Positions 26,943 through 36,081 of a stretch of 61,947 nt of DNA are shown in pieces. Source of the stretch: an uncultured Anaerococcus sp. GTDB lineage: Bacteria; Bacillota; Clostridia; Tissierellales; Peptoniphilaceae. Numbering within the stretch: the stretch's first letter is position 1; the number at the start of each line of letters is the position of its first letter. The position numbers and the translations under genes are program-made. The stretch spans positions 1-61,947 of the forward strand of contig NZ_CALTSY010000009.1 of NCBI RefSeq assembly GCF_943908415.1. The letters run 5' to 3'. The notes beneath the pieces were generated by a model. That model was given only the letters and a program-made list of their open reading frames with translations. It was not told the DNA's origin and made no database searches.

Positions 26943-27600
26943 CTATCTCTCATCTTCTTTAAAATGTTCTGTCCTTTTTATCTTTTTCTTTTCTTTACTT
27001 TTTAAATCATTGATTTGTTCTAGTATAGATTTCTTTTCTTTATTTTGTCCCTTTAATTGTTCTCTCGATTTTAAAAGTTTAGTAGATAAAATACGCACAT
27101 TCTGATGTTCTTTTCCATTATTATCTATAGTTGTCTTTATCTGTCCAAATATCTTTACAAAATCTCCTTGTTTTAAATTTGTTACATCTTTTGCTATTTC
27201 TCCATAAGCTAAACAATTTGTATATACCTTATTTCCATCGTCATCTTTTGAAAAAAGAGAAAAGTTACTTACTTTAAACTTTTCTCCATTGGCATTTTTT
27301 CTTTCAAGATTTTCTACTTGACCTGCTATATTACCCACGAGATTTATGAGGTCGTCTTTTTCTTCAAGTTCATTGGTATTTTCAACAATCTTACCTTGTT
27401 CTTTCATATCATCAATCATATAGTCAAAGTCATCACTTAGTAGACCTGTTGTGTCATTGTTCATATATAAAACATAGACTTCTTCAAGTACCTTTTCATC
27501 ATTAACGTCTTTTTTCTATGCTCACAAGTGCTTTGATAAAATCCTTGTAATTATCATTGATTATTTCTTCTAAGTTTGCTCTAATATCTTTGTATTCCAT
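26943..27600 (-). pseudogene. OB-fold conjugative-element protein, frameshifted
   Basis: The frame beginning at ATG 27600 (MEYKDIRANLEEIINDNYKD) breaks after about 30 codons in a run of six A (GAAAAAAGAC). One base fewer joins it to NDEKVLEEVYVLYMNNDTTGLL and the 173-residue remainder. The middle part (FKVSNFSLFSKDDDGNKVYTN..GDFVKIFGQIKTT..NVRILSTKLL) looks like an OB-fold single-strand-binding domain; the C-terminus is very Lys-rich. Genes like this sit in conjugative elements. The remainder could still be translated from the internal ATG at 27464. A sequencing error in the homopolymer cannot be excluded. Confidence 0.6.
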
Positions 27601-27649
27601 AATTACCACCTCGTATATTATAGTTGTAGTAATAAATACTACATTTTGT

Positions 27650-27872
27650 TCTTTATCCCACTTTCTTATGGGATGATAATTGTATAGATAGAGATCGTAG
27701 CTTTCCTCCTTGAAGCGAGTCTTCCTTAAAAAGAGTTACGCCTCTTCTTTACGTCTTTATCAGTATGAGCTGGATAGTACATTCGTTGCTTTATGTCTAA
27801 CGAGGTTTGATTGTCGTAAAGTTCTTGAGGGGTCTTTCTCTATCTAAATTTATATTAAAGCTAGGTGATTTT
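27650..27872 (+). ncRNA. IS110 5' noncoding region, candidate bridge RNA
   Basis: About 220 bases of non-coding, comparatively GC-rich sequence precede the IS110 transposase. It holds a hairpin (ATCCCA / TGGGAT, 27656-27676) and further short stems (AGAGTTACGCCTCTT region). In IS110-group elements the bridge RNA that pairs donor and target is encoded in this position. The RNA role is inferred from position; no loops were matched to target DNA. Confidence 0.4.
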
Positions 27873-29047
27873 ATGTTTTACATTGGTGTTGATATTGCAA
27901 AATCTAACCACGAAGCCTCAATAATCGATTCTAAAGGCAAACTTGTTTCTGAGTCTTTTTCTTTTTCTAATTCTATTAAGGGTTTAGAGAAGTTTCAGAA
28001 ATATATTTCCTCTTTTTCGATTGATTCTAACAATTGTATTATTGGTATGGAAGCTACTGGTCATTATTGGCTGTCTGTTTATTCTTTCTTGATTGAATTA
28101 GGTTTTTTTTGTGTTGTTATTAATCCTATTCAGTCTGATGCTTTTAGAAAGATGTATATTAGACAGACTAAGAATGATTCTGTTGATTCTTTTGTTATTG
28201 CTCAAATTCTTAGGTTTGGTGAGTTTTCTGTTTCTCATTTTTCTGATGAGGATACTTTTGCTTTAAGAAATCTTTCTAGGTTTAGGTTTGCTCTTGTTGA
28301 TGAAGCTTCTGATTGGAAGAGAAAGCTTGTTGCTATTTTGGATCAAGTTTTTCCTGAGTATTCTTCGCTTTTTTCTAATATCTATGGTGTCGCTTCCAAA
28401 GAGCTTTTGAGTAAGTATCCTTTACCTGAGGATATGATTTCTATTCCTGCTGATGAGCTTGCTAAGATGTTGTCTAAGTGTAGTAAGGGTCGCTTTGGTA
28501 TTGATAAGGCTAAAGAAATTCAAGAGAAGGCTTCTAATTCTTTTGGTGTTAAGTTTGCTTTGAAGTCTTTTTCTTTTCAAATTAAACAGATTATTGCTCA
28601 AATTTCTTTTCTTGAAGATCAAATAGCTGATATTGAAGATGAAATTTCTTCTATGATTAATTCTTTATGCCCTGTTATTACTTCTATTACTGGTATTGGT
28701 GATGTCTTAGGTGCTGCTATTATCTCAGAAATCGGTGATATCTCTCGTTTTGAGAGAGCTAATCAGTTAGTTGCTTATGCTGGTTTAGATGTTGCGTTAA
28801 ACAGTCTGGTAATTTTAATGCTACTGATACTAAGATTTCTAAGCGTGATTCTCCTTATCTTAGACGTGCTATTTGGCTTGCTGATAGTGTTGCTGCTTTT
28901 AAGGATCCTGCTTTGTCTGTTTATTATCAAAAGCTTAGACAAAGGGAGAAGCCCCATGATACAGCTATTGGTGCAGTTGCTAGAAAACTTACTAACATAA
29001 TTTTTGCTGTTTTGAGGGATAACAAAGCTTACATACCTAATGTTTAG
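27873..29047 (+). pseudogene. IS110-family transposase, frameshifted
   Basis: The frame starts at ATG 27873 (MFYIGVDIAKSNHEASIID, catalytic Asp), with GMEATGHYW and RQTKNDSVDSFVIAQ giving the other acidic residues of the DEDD domain. The C-terminal domain has the conserved ITGIGDVLGAAIISEIGD and AYAGLDVA. Near 28793 one base is missing, so AGLDVA continues as unrelated residues. The correct continuation (QSGNFNATDTKISKRDSPYL.., ending KAYIPNV) is read in the next frame to TAG 29047. The catalytic Ser region is thus separated, and the transposase is probably inactive unless frameshifting occurs. Confidence 0.85.
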
Positions 29048-29434
29048 TTGTTATTCAATTATTATTTAATTTTTCTAAGCCTAATTTTTAGGCTTGTTTG
29101 ACGTGCCTTAAATTTCAAGATTAATTATTTTTTGTTTTCTCTTGACATTTGATAGCTGGTCTTTCTTTGAAATAAAAAAGACGATAGAATTATTGCTTTC
29201 TATCGTCTACGATTTTCTAATATTTAATTTTTTAAAATTAATTTTATTGTATAGTTTGATAATTTTAAGAATCTAATAATTTATAGACCTAATTTAGCTA
29301 ATCTAAATAGAATACTAGGGTCAGTGCTTCAATTATGTTTTACTTATCGCCTTAAAGTATGCATGATCTAATTATATAAATTAACCTTGGGTTAATAAGT
29401 TCATAACAAATCCCAATTCATAATCAGTATATTT
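29048..29434. other. boundary between accessory island and core chromosome
   Basis: The 386 bases between the IS110 transposase and lysS hold the right end of the element (not delimited), one terminator and otherwise no recognisable gene. TTATGTTTTACTTATCGCC near 29335 has no assigned role. Confidence 0.5.
29174..29207 (-). terminator. terminator downstream of lysS
   Basis: A perfect GACGATAGA / TCTATCGTC hairpin is followed on the minus strand by six T. It is about 230 bases past the lysS stop. Confidence 0.75.
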
Positions 29435-31342
29435 TTAATATAATTTTGCCCCTGCAGGAATATTGTTTCCCAGCATAATTAGGTTTAATTTTTCTTCTCC
29501 ATTTTGATCATGGACTGCTGATAGGATCATCCCTTCAGATTCTATTCCCATCATCTTTCTAGGTGGAAGGTTTACTATTGCTACTAGATTTTTGCCTATT
29601 AGTTCTTCTGGACTGTAATGTTTTTTGATTCCAGAAAGGATAGTTCTAGGAGTATCGCTACCATCATCTAGTACAAACTTTAATAGTTTGTTTGATTTCG
29701 GAATTTCTTCGCACTCTTTTACTTTTACAACCCTAAAGTCAGACTTAGTAAAGGTATCAAAGTCTATATCTTCATAGAATTCCTCTATCTCAACACCTGT
29801 AAAGTCTATTACTTCATTAGTTTCTTCTACTTGCTTAATAGGTGATTCTGCTTCTTCATTTGTTTCTATTGCATTTTTGCCAGTAGGTTTCATTGTTGGG
29901 AATAGTAGGACATCACGGATAGAGTGTTGACCTGTTAGTAGCATGATTAGTCTATCGATTCCTATTCCTAGACCGCCTGTTGGAGGTAGACCTACTTCAA
30001 GAGCGTTTACAAAGTCATAGTCCATCATTTGTGCTTCGTCATCACCTTTGTCACGTTTTGCTACTTGAGCTTCAAATCTCTCTCTTTGGTCTGCTGCATC
30101 ATTTAGCTCTGAGAAGGCATTACCTACTTCTGCACCGTTTATAAATGCTTCAAATCTATAGGTTAACTCTTTATCATCCTTTTTTCTTTTTGCAAGTGGT
30201 GAGATTTCAACTGGATAGTCATAGATAAATGTTGGTTGTATGAGGGTTTCTTCTACAAATTCTTCAAAGAATTCATTGATTATCTCTCCTCTATTTTCCT
30301 TAACTTCTACGCCTTTTTCCTTAGCAATTGCTACTGAATCTTCATATGAAGTAATATCATTAAAATCAACTCCACAAGCTTCTTTGATAGAATCAATCAT
30401 AGTGATTCTTCTCCATGGAGCTTTTAGTTCAATTTCGTTTCCATCATATTCGATTACTGTTGAGCCAAGGACATTTGTTGCTACAGTTTCAACCATAGAT
30501 TCTGTAATTTCCATCATATCATCATAGTTAGCATATGCTTGATATAGTTCCATAGCGGTGTATTCTGGGTTATGGGTTGCATCCATTCCTTCATTTCTGA
30601 ACATTCTTCCCATTTCATATACTCTATCAAAGCCGCCTACAATTAGTCTTTTTAGGTATAGCTCATTTGCTATTCTAAGATACATATCTATATCTAAGGT
30701 ATTGTGATGAGTTATAAATGGACGAGCTGTAGCTCCACCTGCTATAGTATTTAGTATAGGTGTTTCTACTTCTAAAAATCCTCTATCTTCTAAGAATTTT
30801 CTAATTTCAGAAATAATCCTACTTCTTAGAACAAATACTTCTTTTACTTCTGGATTTACTATTAAATCTAGGTATCTTTGTCTATATCTTAGGTCAGGAT
30901 CCTTTAGTCCATGCCACTTTTCTGGCAATATTTGTAAGGATTTGGTAAGAAGTTGAGGGACCTTAGTTTCTATTGATATCTCTCCTTGGTTAGTTTTAAA
31001 TACATCCCCTTCGATACCAACTATGTCACCTATGTCGTATTTTTTGACTTCTTTAAACTCATCTCCGATAACATTTTTTCGATTTACTATTTGAATAGTT
31101 CCTGACTCATCTTGGATATCCATAAAGCTCATGTTACCATGACCACGTTTAGCTCTGATACGACCTGCTATTCTTACAGATTTTCCATCATATTCATCAA
31201 AATTATCTTTGATTTTTTTTGCAGGCATACGATCTTTAAAATCAACTATTTCATGTGGGTCTTTGCCATTTTGCTTAAGTTCTTCTAGCTTATCTCTTTT
31301 AATCTTAAGCATCTCATTTAAATCTTTAGTGTTATCAGTCAT
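29435..31342 (-). CDS. lysS: lysyl-tRNA synthetase, class II, with C-terminal Trbp111-type tRNA-binding domain
   Basis: This 635-residue enzyme charges tRNA-Lys. The N-terminal OB-fold anticodon domain runs about 55-165 (VRIAGRIRAKRGHGNMSFMDIQD). The class II core has motif 2 (YEMGRMFRNEGMDATHNPEYT) and motif 3 (GLPPTGGLGIGIDRLIMLLT) and would normally end near residue 500. An extra ~110 residues (FDTFTKSDFRVVKVKECEEI to the end) form an EMAP/Trbp111-like OB domain, the one usually found at the end of methionyl-tRNA synthetase. It probably increases tRNA affinity. It is the last gene of the yabO-to-lysS series. Confidence 0.96.
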   Translation of the reverse strand: MTDNTKDLNEMLKIKRDKLEELKQNGKDPHEIVDFKDRMPAKKIKDNFDEYDGKSVRIAGRIRAKRGHGNMSFMDIQDESGTIQIVNRKNVIGDEFKEVKKYDIGDIVGIEGDVFKTNQGEISIETKVPQLLTKSLQILPEKWHGLKDPDLRYRQRYLDLIVNPEVKEVFVLRSRIISEIRKFLEDRGFLEVETPILNTIAGGATARPFITHHNTLDIDMYLRIANELYLKRLIVGGFDRVYEMGRMFRNEGMDATHNPEYTAMELYQAYANYDDMMEITESMVETVATNVLGSTVIEYDGNEIELKAPWRRITMIDSIKEACGVDFNDITSYEDSVAIAKEKGVEVKENRGEIINEFFEEFVEETLIQPTFIYDYPVEISPLAKRKKDDKELTYRFEAFINGAEVGNAFSELNDAADQRERFEAQVAKRDKGDDEAQMMDYDFVNALEVGLPPTGGLGIGIDRLIMLLTGQHSIRDVLLFPTMKPTGKNAIETNEEAESPIKQVEETNEVIDFTGVEIEEFYEDIDFDTFTKSDFRVVKVKECEEIPKSNKLLKFVLDDGSDTPRTILSGIKKHYSPEELIGKNLVAIVNLPPRKMMGIESEGMILSAVHDQNGEEKLNLIMLGNNIPAGAKLY

Positions 31343-31351
31343 TATCTCTCC

Positions 31352-31825
31352 TTAATTGATGTCTTTAATAGTAAAATACATTTTTCCGTTTGGTGTATTT
31401 ACTTCTACTCTATCATCTTTTTTCTTGCCTATGAGTGCTGCCCCTACAGGTGATTCATTTGATATGAATCCCTTAAGTGGGTCACTTTCAGCAGTACCTA
31501 CGATTTTGTAATCGATAGTTTCTTCAAATTCCTCATCATATACTGTTACAGTATTACCTACTCCTACTTCATCTGAGTTTACGTCTACTTCGATAGTCTT
31601 AGCATTTCTAATCATGTCTTCTACTTTTGCTATACGGCTTTCGATTTCACCTTGTTCATTTTTAGCTTCATCATAGTCAGCATTTTCAGATAGGTCACCA
31701 AAGCTTCTAGCGATTTTGATTTTTTCTGCTATTTCTGGTCTTCTCTTGGTTTTTAAGTACTCTAGTTCATCTTCTAATTTTTCCAGATACTCTTTTGATA
31801 ATATAACTTCTTTATTTTCTGCCAT
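31352..31825 (-). CDS. greA: transcription elongation factor GreA
   Basis: This is a 157-residue GreA. The N-terminal coiled coil (LEKLEDELEYLKTKRRPEIAEKI..) carries the acidic tip DLSENADYDEAK, which inserts into the RNA polymerase secondary channel and triggers RNA cleavage. The C-terminal FKBP-like domain ends GKKKDDRVEVNTPNGKMYFTI. The size is normal. It lies ten bases before lysS, a common greA-lysS pairing in Firmicutes. Confidence 0.96.
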   Translation of the reverse strand: MAENKEVILSKEYLEKLEDELEYLKTKRRPEIAEKIKIARSFGDLSENADYDEAKNEQGEIESRIAKVEDMIRNAKTIEVDVNSDEVGVGNTVTVYDEEFEETIDYKIVGTAESDPLKGFISNESPVGAALIGKKKDDRVEVNTPNGKMYFTIKDIN

Positions 31826-31826
31826 T

Positions 31827-32789
31827 TTATCCCTCTAAATCATTCCTATACTCTTCAAGTAAAGAAAATATCTCTTCTTTCGTTTTTAATTTATTTACTT
31901 TCTCACGTACATTGCTAGCACCTGGCAGGCCTTTTATATACCAACCAACATGCTTTCTCATTTGATTAACTACTAGTCTTTCATCTTTATACTTAAGTGA
32001 AAGTTCATACTGTTCATGAATTTGTTTTACTATATCATCTGCTCTAACTTCAGTAAAACTTCCTGTATTTATATAATCCTTTATATATTTGAATAAAAAA
32101 GGATTGCCCATAGCACCTCTAGCAAGCATAACACCGTCAGCATTGGTGATGTCCATAATATCTATAAAATCATCAACTGTAAAAATATCACCATTTGCTA
32201 TTACGGGTATTGATAAAGTTTCTTTAAGTTTTTTGATATCTTGCCAGTTAGCTTTGCCTTGATAATGTTGGTCTCTAGTTCTTCCATGAAGAATAACGTA
32301 ATCTATTCCGTTATCCTCACAAATCTTTCCAATTTCCAAATAGTTTTTAGAAGAATCGTCTACACCAGTCCTAAATTTAACATTGACTTTTTTGTCGGTA
32401 GATTTTACCAAAAGCTTTGTAATCTTATCTACCAGGTCTGGCTCTTTCATAAGGGCTGAGCCTTCTCCATTTTTAAATATCTTTGGGGCTGGACAACCCA
32501 TATTAAAACTAATCTCGCTTATGCTATCTATCGGATTTATTTTTTCCTTTATAGCTCTCTCGATTTTTTCTAAATCTCTTCCAAATATTTGTATATTTGC
32601 CTTCTTTTCCAAATCAGAAATATACATAATGTCATTGGTCTGTTTGTTATCAAAGGCTAGAGCATTTACACTTACCATCTCAGTGAAGGTTTTATCTGCA
32701 CCGTATTTCTCACAAATAATTCTAAATGCTACATCTGTAACCCCTGCAAGAGGTGCTAGCATAATCTCTTTATTTTTTAATTCTGTCAT
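31827..32789 (-). CDS. dusB: tRNA-dihydrouridine synthase (DusB type)
   Basis: This is a 320-residue FMN enzyme that reduces uridines in tRNA D-loops. The TIM-barrel start is MLAPLAGVTDVAFR, catalytic Cys in NMGCPAPKIFKNGEGSALM, then HGRTRDQHYQGKANW and GVMLARGAMGNPF with the flavin-phosphate site. The helical C-terminal domain is complete. It overlaps the coaX stop and ends two bases before greA, so the genes are co-transcribed. Confidence 0.94.
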   Translation of the reverse strand: MTELKNKEIMLAPLAGVTDVAFRIICEKYGADKTFTEMVSVNALAFDNKQTNDIMYISDLEKKANIQIFGRDLEKIERAIKEKINPIDSISEISFNMGCPAPKIFKNGEGSALMKEPDLVDKITKLLVKSTDKKVNVKFRTGVDDSSKNYLEIGKICEDNGIDYVILHGRTRDQHYQGKANWQDIKKLKETLSIPVIANGDIFTVDDFIDIMDITNADGVMLARGAMGNPFLFKYIKDYINTGSFTEVRADDIVKQIHEQYELSLKYKDERLVVNQMRKHVGWYIKGLPGASNVREKVNKLKTKEEIFSLLEEYRNDLEG

Positions 32790-33558
32790 AGATTAGTCTA
32801 AGCCCATCTAGCATTAAGTCTGGCTCTATAATATTTATATATTTTGATTCTTTAGAAATAAGCTCGGAATACCCGCCTGTTGCAATTACATTTATGTCTT
32901 CCCTATCGACTCCATGTTTTTCACAAAGTTCGTTTTCAATCTGTGTAATGAGCCCATCAATAAGTCCTATATAACCATATACTATACCAGCATTCATACT
33001 CTCTGATGTTATTTTTGCAATAGCCGTAGAAGGGTCACGTAACTCGATTTTTGGAAGTTGAGCTGTCATGCCAAAAAGGCCATTTTGACCAATCCTAATT
33101 CCTGGAGCAATAGCTCCTCCTAAATATCTACCATCCTTAGTTATTACATCAAAGGTTATGGCTGTACCCATATCTACAATTATAGCTGGACCACCATATT
33201 TTTTATAAACTGCAACTGCATCTACAATCCTATCTGCTCCTACCTGACTTGGTGCATCATAGTCAATAGTTATTCCTGTATCAGTTGTATAGTCTATAAT
33301 TATTGGTTCTTTATCAAATAATTTTCTATTACACGATTGCCAAGAATACATGATATCAGGCACAACTGAAGATATTATGGTATCATCAATATCATTCTTG
33401 TTGATTTCATGGATTGTGAACATATTAAAAAGGGTAGCTACTAATTCATCGCTAGTACGCTTTAAATTTGTAGCCACTCTATAACGGAACTCTAACTTTT
33501 CGCCATCAAAAACACCTAAAACAGTATTGGTGTTTCCAATATCTACTACTAGTAGCAT
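32770..33558 (-). CDS. coaX: type III pantothenate kinase
   Basis: This is a 262-residue CoaX, the first step of coenzyme A synthesis. It has the ASKHA-fold phosphate loop DIGNTNTVLGVF, the pantothenate site GADRIVDAVA and DMGTAITFDVI. Unlike type I/II enzymes it is not inhibited by CoA and needs a monovalent cation (family knowledge). The length is normal. Confidence 0.95.
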   Translation of the reverse strand: MLLVVDIGNTNTVLGVFDGEKLEFRYRVATNLKRTSDELVATLFNMFTIHEINKNDIDDTIISSVVPDIMYSWQSCNRKLFDKEPIIIDYTTDTGITIDYDAPSQVGADRIVDAVAVYKKYGGPAIIVDMGTAITFDVITKDGRYLGGAIAPGIRIGQNGLFGMTAQLPKIELRDPSTAIAKITSESMNAGIVYGYIGLIDGLITQIENELCEKHGVDREDINVIATGGYSELISKESKYINIIEPDLMLDGLRLIYDRIKK

Positions 33559-33632
33559 CTTTTCTCCTTATAGGCTCACTAACTAAATAAATTTAACTCT
33601 TATATAATACGATATTTTTTACCGAATTCAAG

Positions 33633-34130
33633 CTATTTATTAAGCTTATACCTTCTAATTAGAGTATTAATTTCTTCTATATCTTCAGTTTTTACTTTTG
33701 TCATTTCATTAGTATTTTGCTTATCTTTTTTTACTTGTAGTACAAGGTCGTTTCCCTCTTTATCAAAGCCCCATTTTTTAAGCTCTTTGTAAGTATAAAA
33801 GTTAGAGTTAATTAATATTCCATTTTCTGCTATATATAATTTACTTCTTTGTGCAAGACCAAATACTATGGCTAAAACAACCATAATAACTGCCATTATT
33901 ATAGAATTTTGATTGTTTTGTTTATACCCAGCTACAAAATTTACAATACCTGTCACTAAGAGTATAGCCATCAAGATCCATTCTATAGGACTAGATTGTT
34001 TATTAAACTCACTTACCTTTCCACTTAGTTCTTTCTTGTTTTTAAATGATTTATATAGTCTATAAACAAAAAATAAAATAATAGCTACATATAAAATCAA
34101 AATAAAATTGTTCATATTATTTCCTTGCAT
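33633..34130 (-). CDS. membrane protein of unknown function (DUF5673-like)
   Basis: This 165-residue protein has hydrophobic segments at about 7-24, 50-66 and 77-92, then a cytosolic part (LYIAENGILINSNFYTYKELKKWGFD) of the kind seen in bacterial PH-like/DUF5673 proteins. Two starts are possible: ATG 34130, four bases after AGGAGG, or ATG 34115, which has AAGGA upstream. It sits in the operon between hpt and coaX; its role is unknown. Confidence 0.65.
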   Translation of the reverse strand: MQGNNMNNFILILYVAIILFFVYRLYKSFKNKKELSGKVSEFNKQSSPIEWILMAILLVTGIVNFVAGYKQNNQNSIIMAVIMVVLAIVFGLAQRSKLYIAENGILINSNFYTYKELKKWGFDKEGNDLVLQVKKDKQNTNEMTKVKTEDIEEINTLIRRYKLNK

Positions 34131-34166
34131 AATGCCTCCTTACAAAATAAAATAGGCCAAATTGAC

Positions 34167-34727
34167 CTATTCATTATCACCTTCATACACTGACCTTTTT
34201 AGAATTCCTATAAATGGTAAGTTCCTAAATCTTTCATTGTAATCCATACCATAGCCTACAATAAATTCATCAGGTATCTTAAATCCGTACCATTCGGGTT
34301 TGATATCCGCAACCCTTCTTTCAGGCTTATCTAGTAATGTAATAATTCTAACTTCTTTAGGGTCTCTCTTCTCCAGATTAGTTTTTAACTTTTTTAAAGT
34401 ATGGCCAGAATCAATTATATCTTCAACTAAGAGTACGTTTTTACCTTCTATATCTGTCTCTAAATCTTTTAAGATTTTGACATTGCCAGTTGACTTAGTT
34501 CCATCGTATGAAGAAACAGACATAAATTCTAAGTTGCAATCCACCTTAACGTGTTTGGCAAGTTCAGACATAAATATAACAGAACCTTTTAGTATACCAA
34601 CCATTATGAGAGAATCTTCATCTTTATAATAATCATTTATATAAGTTGCTAGCTTCTTAATCTTCAAATCAAGAGAATTCTCATCTATCAAAACTTTCTC
34701 AATGAATTTATTAGTATCACTTATCAT
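34167..34727 (-). CDS. hpt: hypoxanthine phosphoribosyltransferase
   Basis: This is a 186-residue purine salvage enzyme. It has the PRPP-binding motif VLLVEDIIDSGHTL, a catalytic flexible loop with SSYDGTKSTG, and the base-contacting EFIVGYGMDYNERFRNLPFIG at the C-terminus. Hpt follows tilS directly in many Firmicutes, as here with a ten-base overlap. The ftsH that often comes next is absent. Confidence 0.95.
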   Translation of the reverse strand: MISDTNKFIEKVLIDENSLDLKIKKLATYINDYYKDEDSLIMVGILKGSVIFMSELAKHVKVDCNLEFMSVSSYDGTKSTGNVKILKDLETDIEGKNVLLVEDIIDSGHTLKKLKTNLEKRDPKEVRIITLLDKPERRVADIKPEWYGFKIPDEFIVGYGMDYNERFRNLPFIGILKRSVYEGDNE

Positions 34728-36081
34728 TTTTTACCTCAATTTTCAAAATATTTTTTGTATTCTTATCTACCTTAAAATCATTGGAGATTCTATGAGATAC
34801 TAACCAAATTATTTTATCATCAGATAAAATAATTGGAACCCTATCTCTTAGATTTTTATCAATTTTTTCATCAATAAAAAAATCTTTTAACTTTTTATTA
34901 TGATTCATACCATATGGCCTAAATCTATCTCCATTTTTCCTATACCTGATAGTTAAGGGAAAACTAAGCTTATCATAATCAAAGTAGGCAATATGTTTAT
35001 CTTTTTTTATCCTATCATCAGTTAGACTTGCATGTATTATCAATCCATTGAATTCCAGGTACTTATCCAATTCTATAGTATCTATAGATTTAACTAAGGA
35101 CTTAGATTTTTCTATATATAAATCATAGCTTGAATAGTTCTTTTCAAATATTATATTATCTTTTATAATTCTTTTGCCAGTATCTAGTTTTACTAAGTTT
35201 ATAAACTGGTCAATATTTTTCTTTGAAAAATCTTTTAGATCACCTTTTAAATTGAATATAGCCTTCCTTAGTATCCTCGCTTTTAAAGAATCTTCTAAAG
35301 ATTCAAATCCATCTTTATCAAAGATTAATCTTTGCTCACTACTTTCCTTGATAATTTTATCATAATACTTAGTAGTATTATCATCTATAATTTTCAAATC
35401 ATCTCTTAAAAGAAGGGATAAATTAAAAATATTATCTACTAGTCTAGGATTGATGTTTTCCATTTTGGGGATTATTTCATTTCTAATATAATTTCTAGTA
35501 TAATCATTTTCTCCATTAGTCTTATCATAAGCATAGCTTATATTATGCTCATCCAAAAATTTTATTATGTCTTTTTTCTCAATATTAAGTATAGGCCTAA
35601 TAATATTATTTGATTTATAATCCATTGCCACTAGACCATCGATTCCTGTGCCTCTAATCATCCTAATTAGCATAGTTTCAGCCTGGTCATTTTTATTATG
35701 GGCTATTGCAATCTTTGCTCCTTCAAATTCATTAGCAATTTCATAGAAGAAATCATATCTTAATCTTCTACCCGCATCTTCTGATGAAAGTTTATTTATC
35801 CTTGCATACTCATCCATACTTGCTCTTTTTAGTCTAAAATCTAAATCAAGATTCTCTGCAGTCTTTCTTACAAGGTCTTCATCTATATATGCTTCTTGTC
35901 TATGTAAGTGGTTTAGATGGGCTATTATCAATCTTAGATTGTATTCTTCCTTGATACTATTAAGAAGATAGGTTAAATATTGACTATCAGGCCCTCCACT
36001 TGAGCCAATTATTATTGTATCATTTTTTTCAATAAGTTTTTGATCTTCTATGATTTGTTTAAATTTATTAATCATTTTCAT
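34717..36081 (-). CDS. tilS: tRNA(Ile)-lysidine synthase
   Basis: This 454-residue enzyme converts C34 of the CAU-anticodon tRNA-Ile to lysidine. The PP-loop appears as GSSGGPDSQYL near 27-37 (SGGxDS). LNHLHR, AHNKNDQAETMLIRMIRGTGIDGL and TRNYIRNEIIP are typical. The C-terminal TilS domain has PLTIRYRKNGDRFRPYGMNHNKKLKDFFID. Length is normal for Firmicutes. It overlaps the divIC-like gene. Confidence 0.95.
   Translation of the reverse strand: MKMINKFKQIIEDQKLIEKNDTIIIGSSGGPDSQYLTYLLNSIKEEYNLRLIIAHLNHLHRQEAYIDEDLVRKTAENLDLDFRLKRASMDEYARINKLSSEDAGRRLRYDFFYEIANEFEGAKIAIAHNKNDQAETMLIRMIRGTGIDGLVAMDYKSNNIIRPILNIEKKDIIKFLDEHNISYAYDKTNGENDYTRNYIRNEIIPKMENINPRLVDNIFNLSLLLRDDLKIIDDNTTKYYDKIIKESSEQRLIFDKDGFESLEDSLKARILRKAIFNLKGDLKDFSKKNIDQFINLVKLDTGKRIIKDNIIFEKNYSSYDLYIEKSKSLVKSIDTIELDKYLEFNGLIIHASLTDDRIKKDKHIAYFDYDKLSFPLTIRYRKNGDRFRPYGMNHNKKLKDFFIDEKIDKNLRDRVPIILSDDKIIWLVSHRISNDFKVDKNTKNILKIEVKNDK

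Noticed and set aside
32383..32796. 137-codon plus-strand frame opposite dusB
   Set aside because: Shadow frame; dusB motifs on the minus strand are complete.
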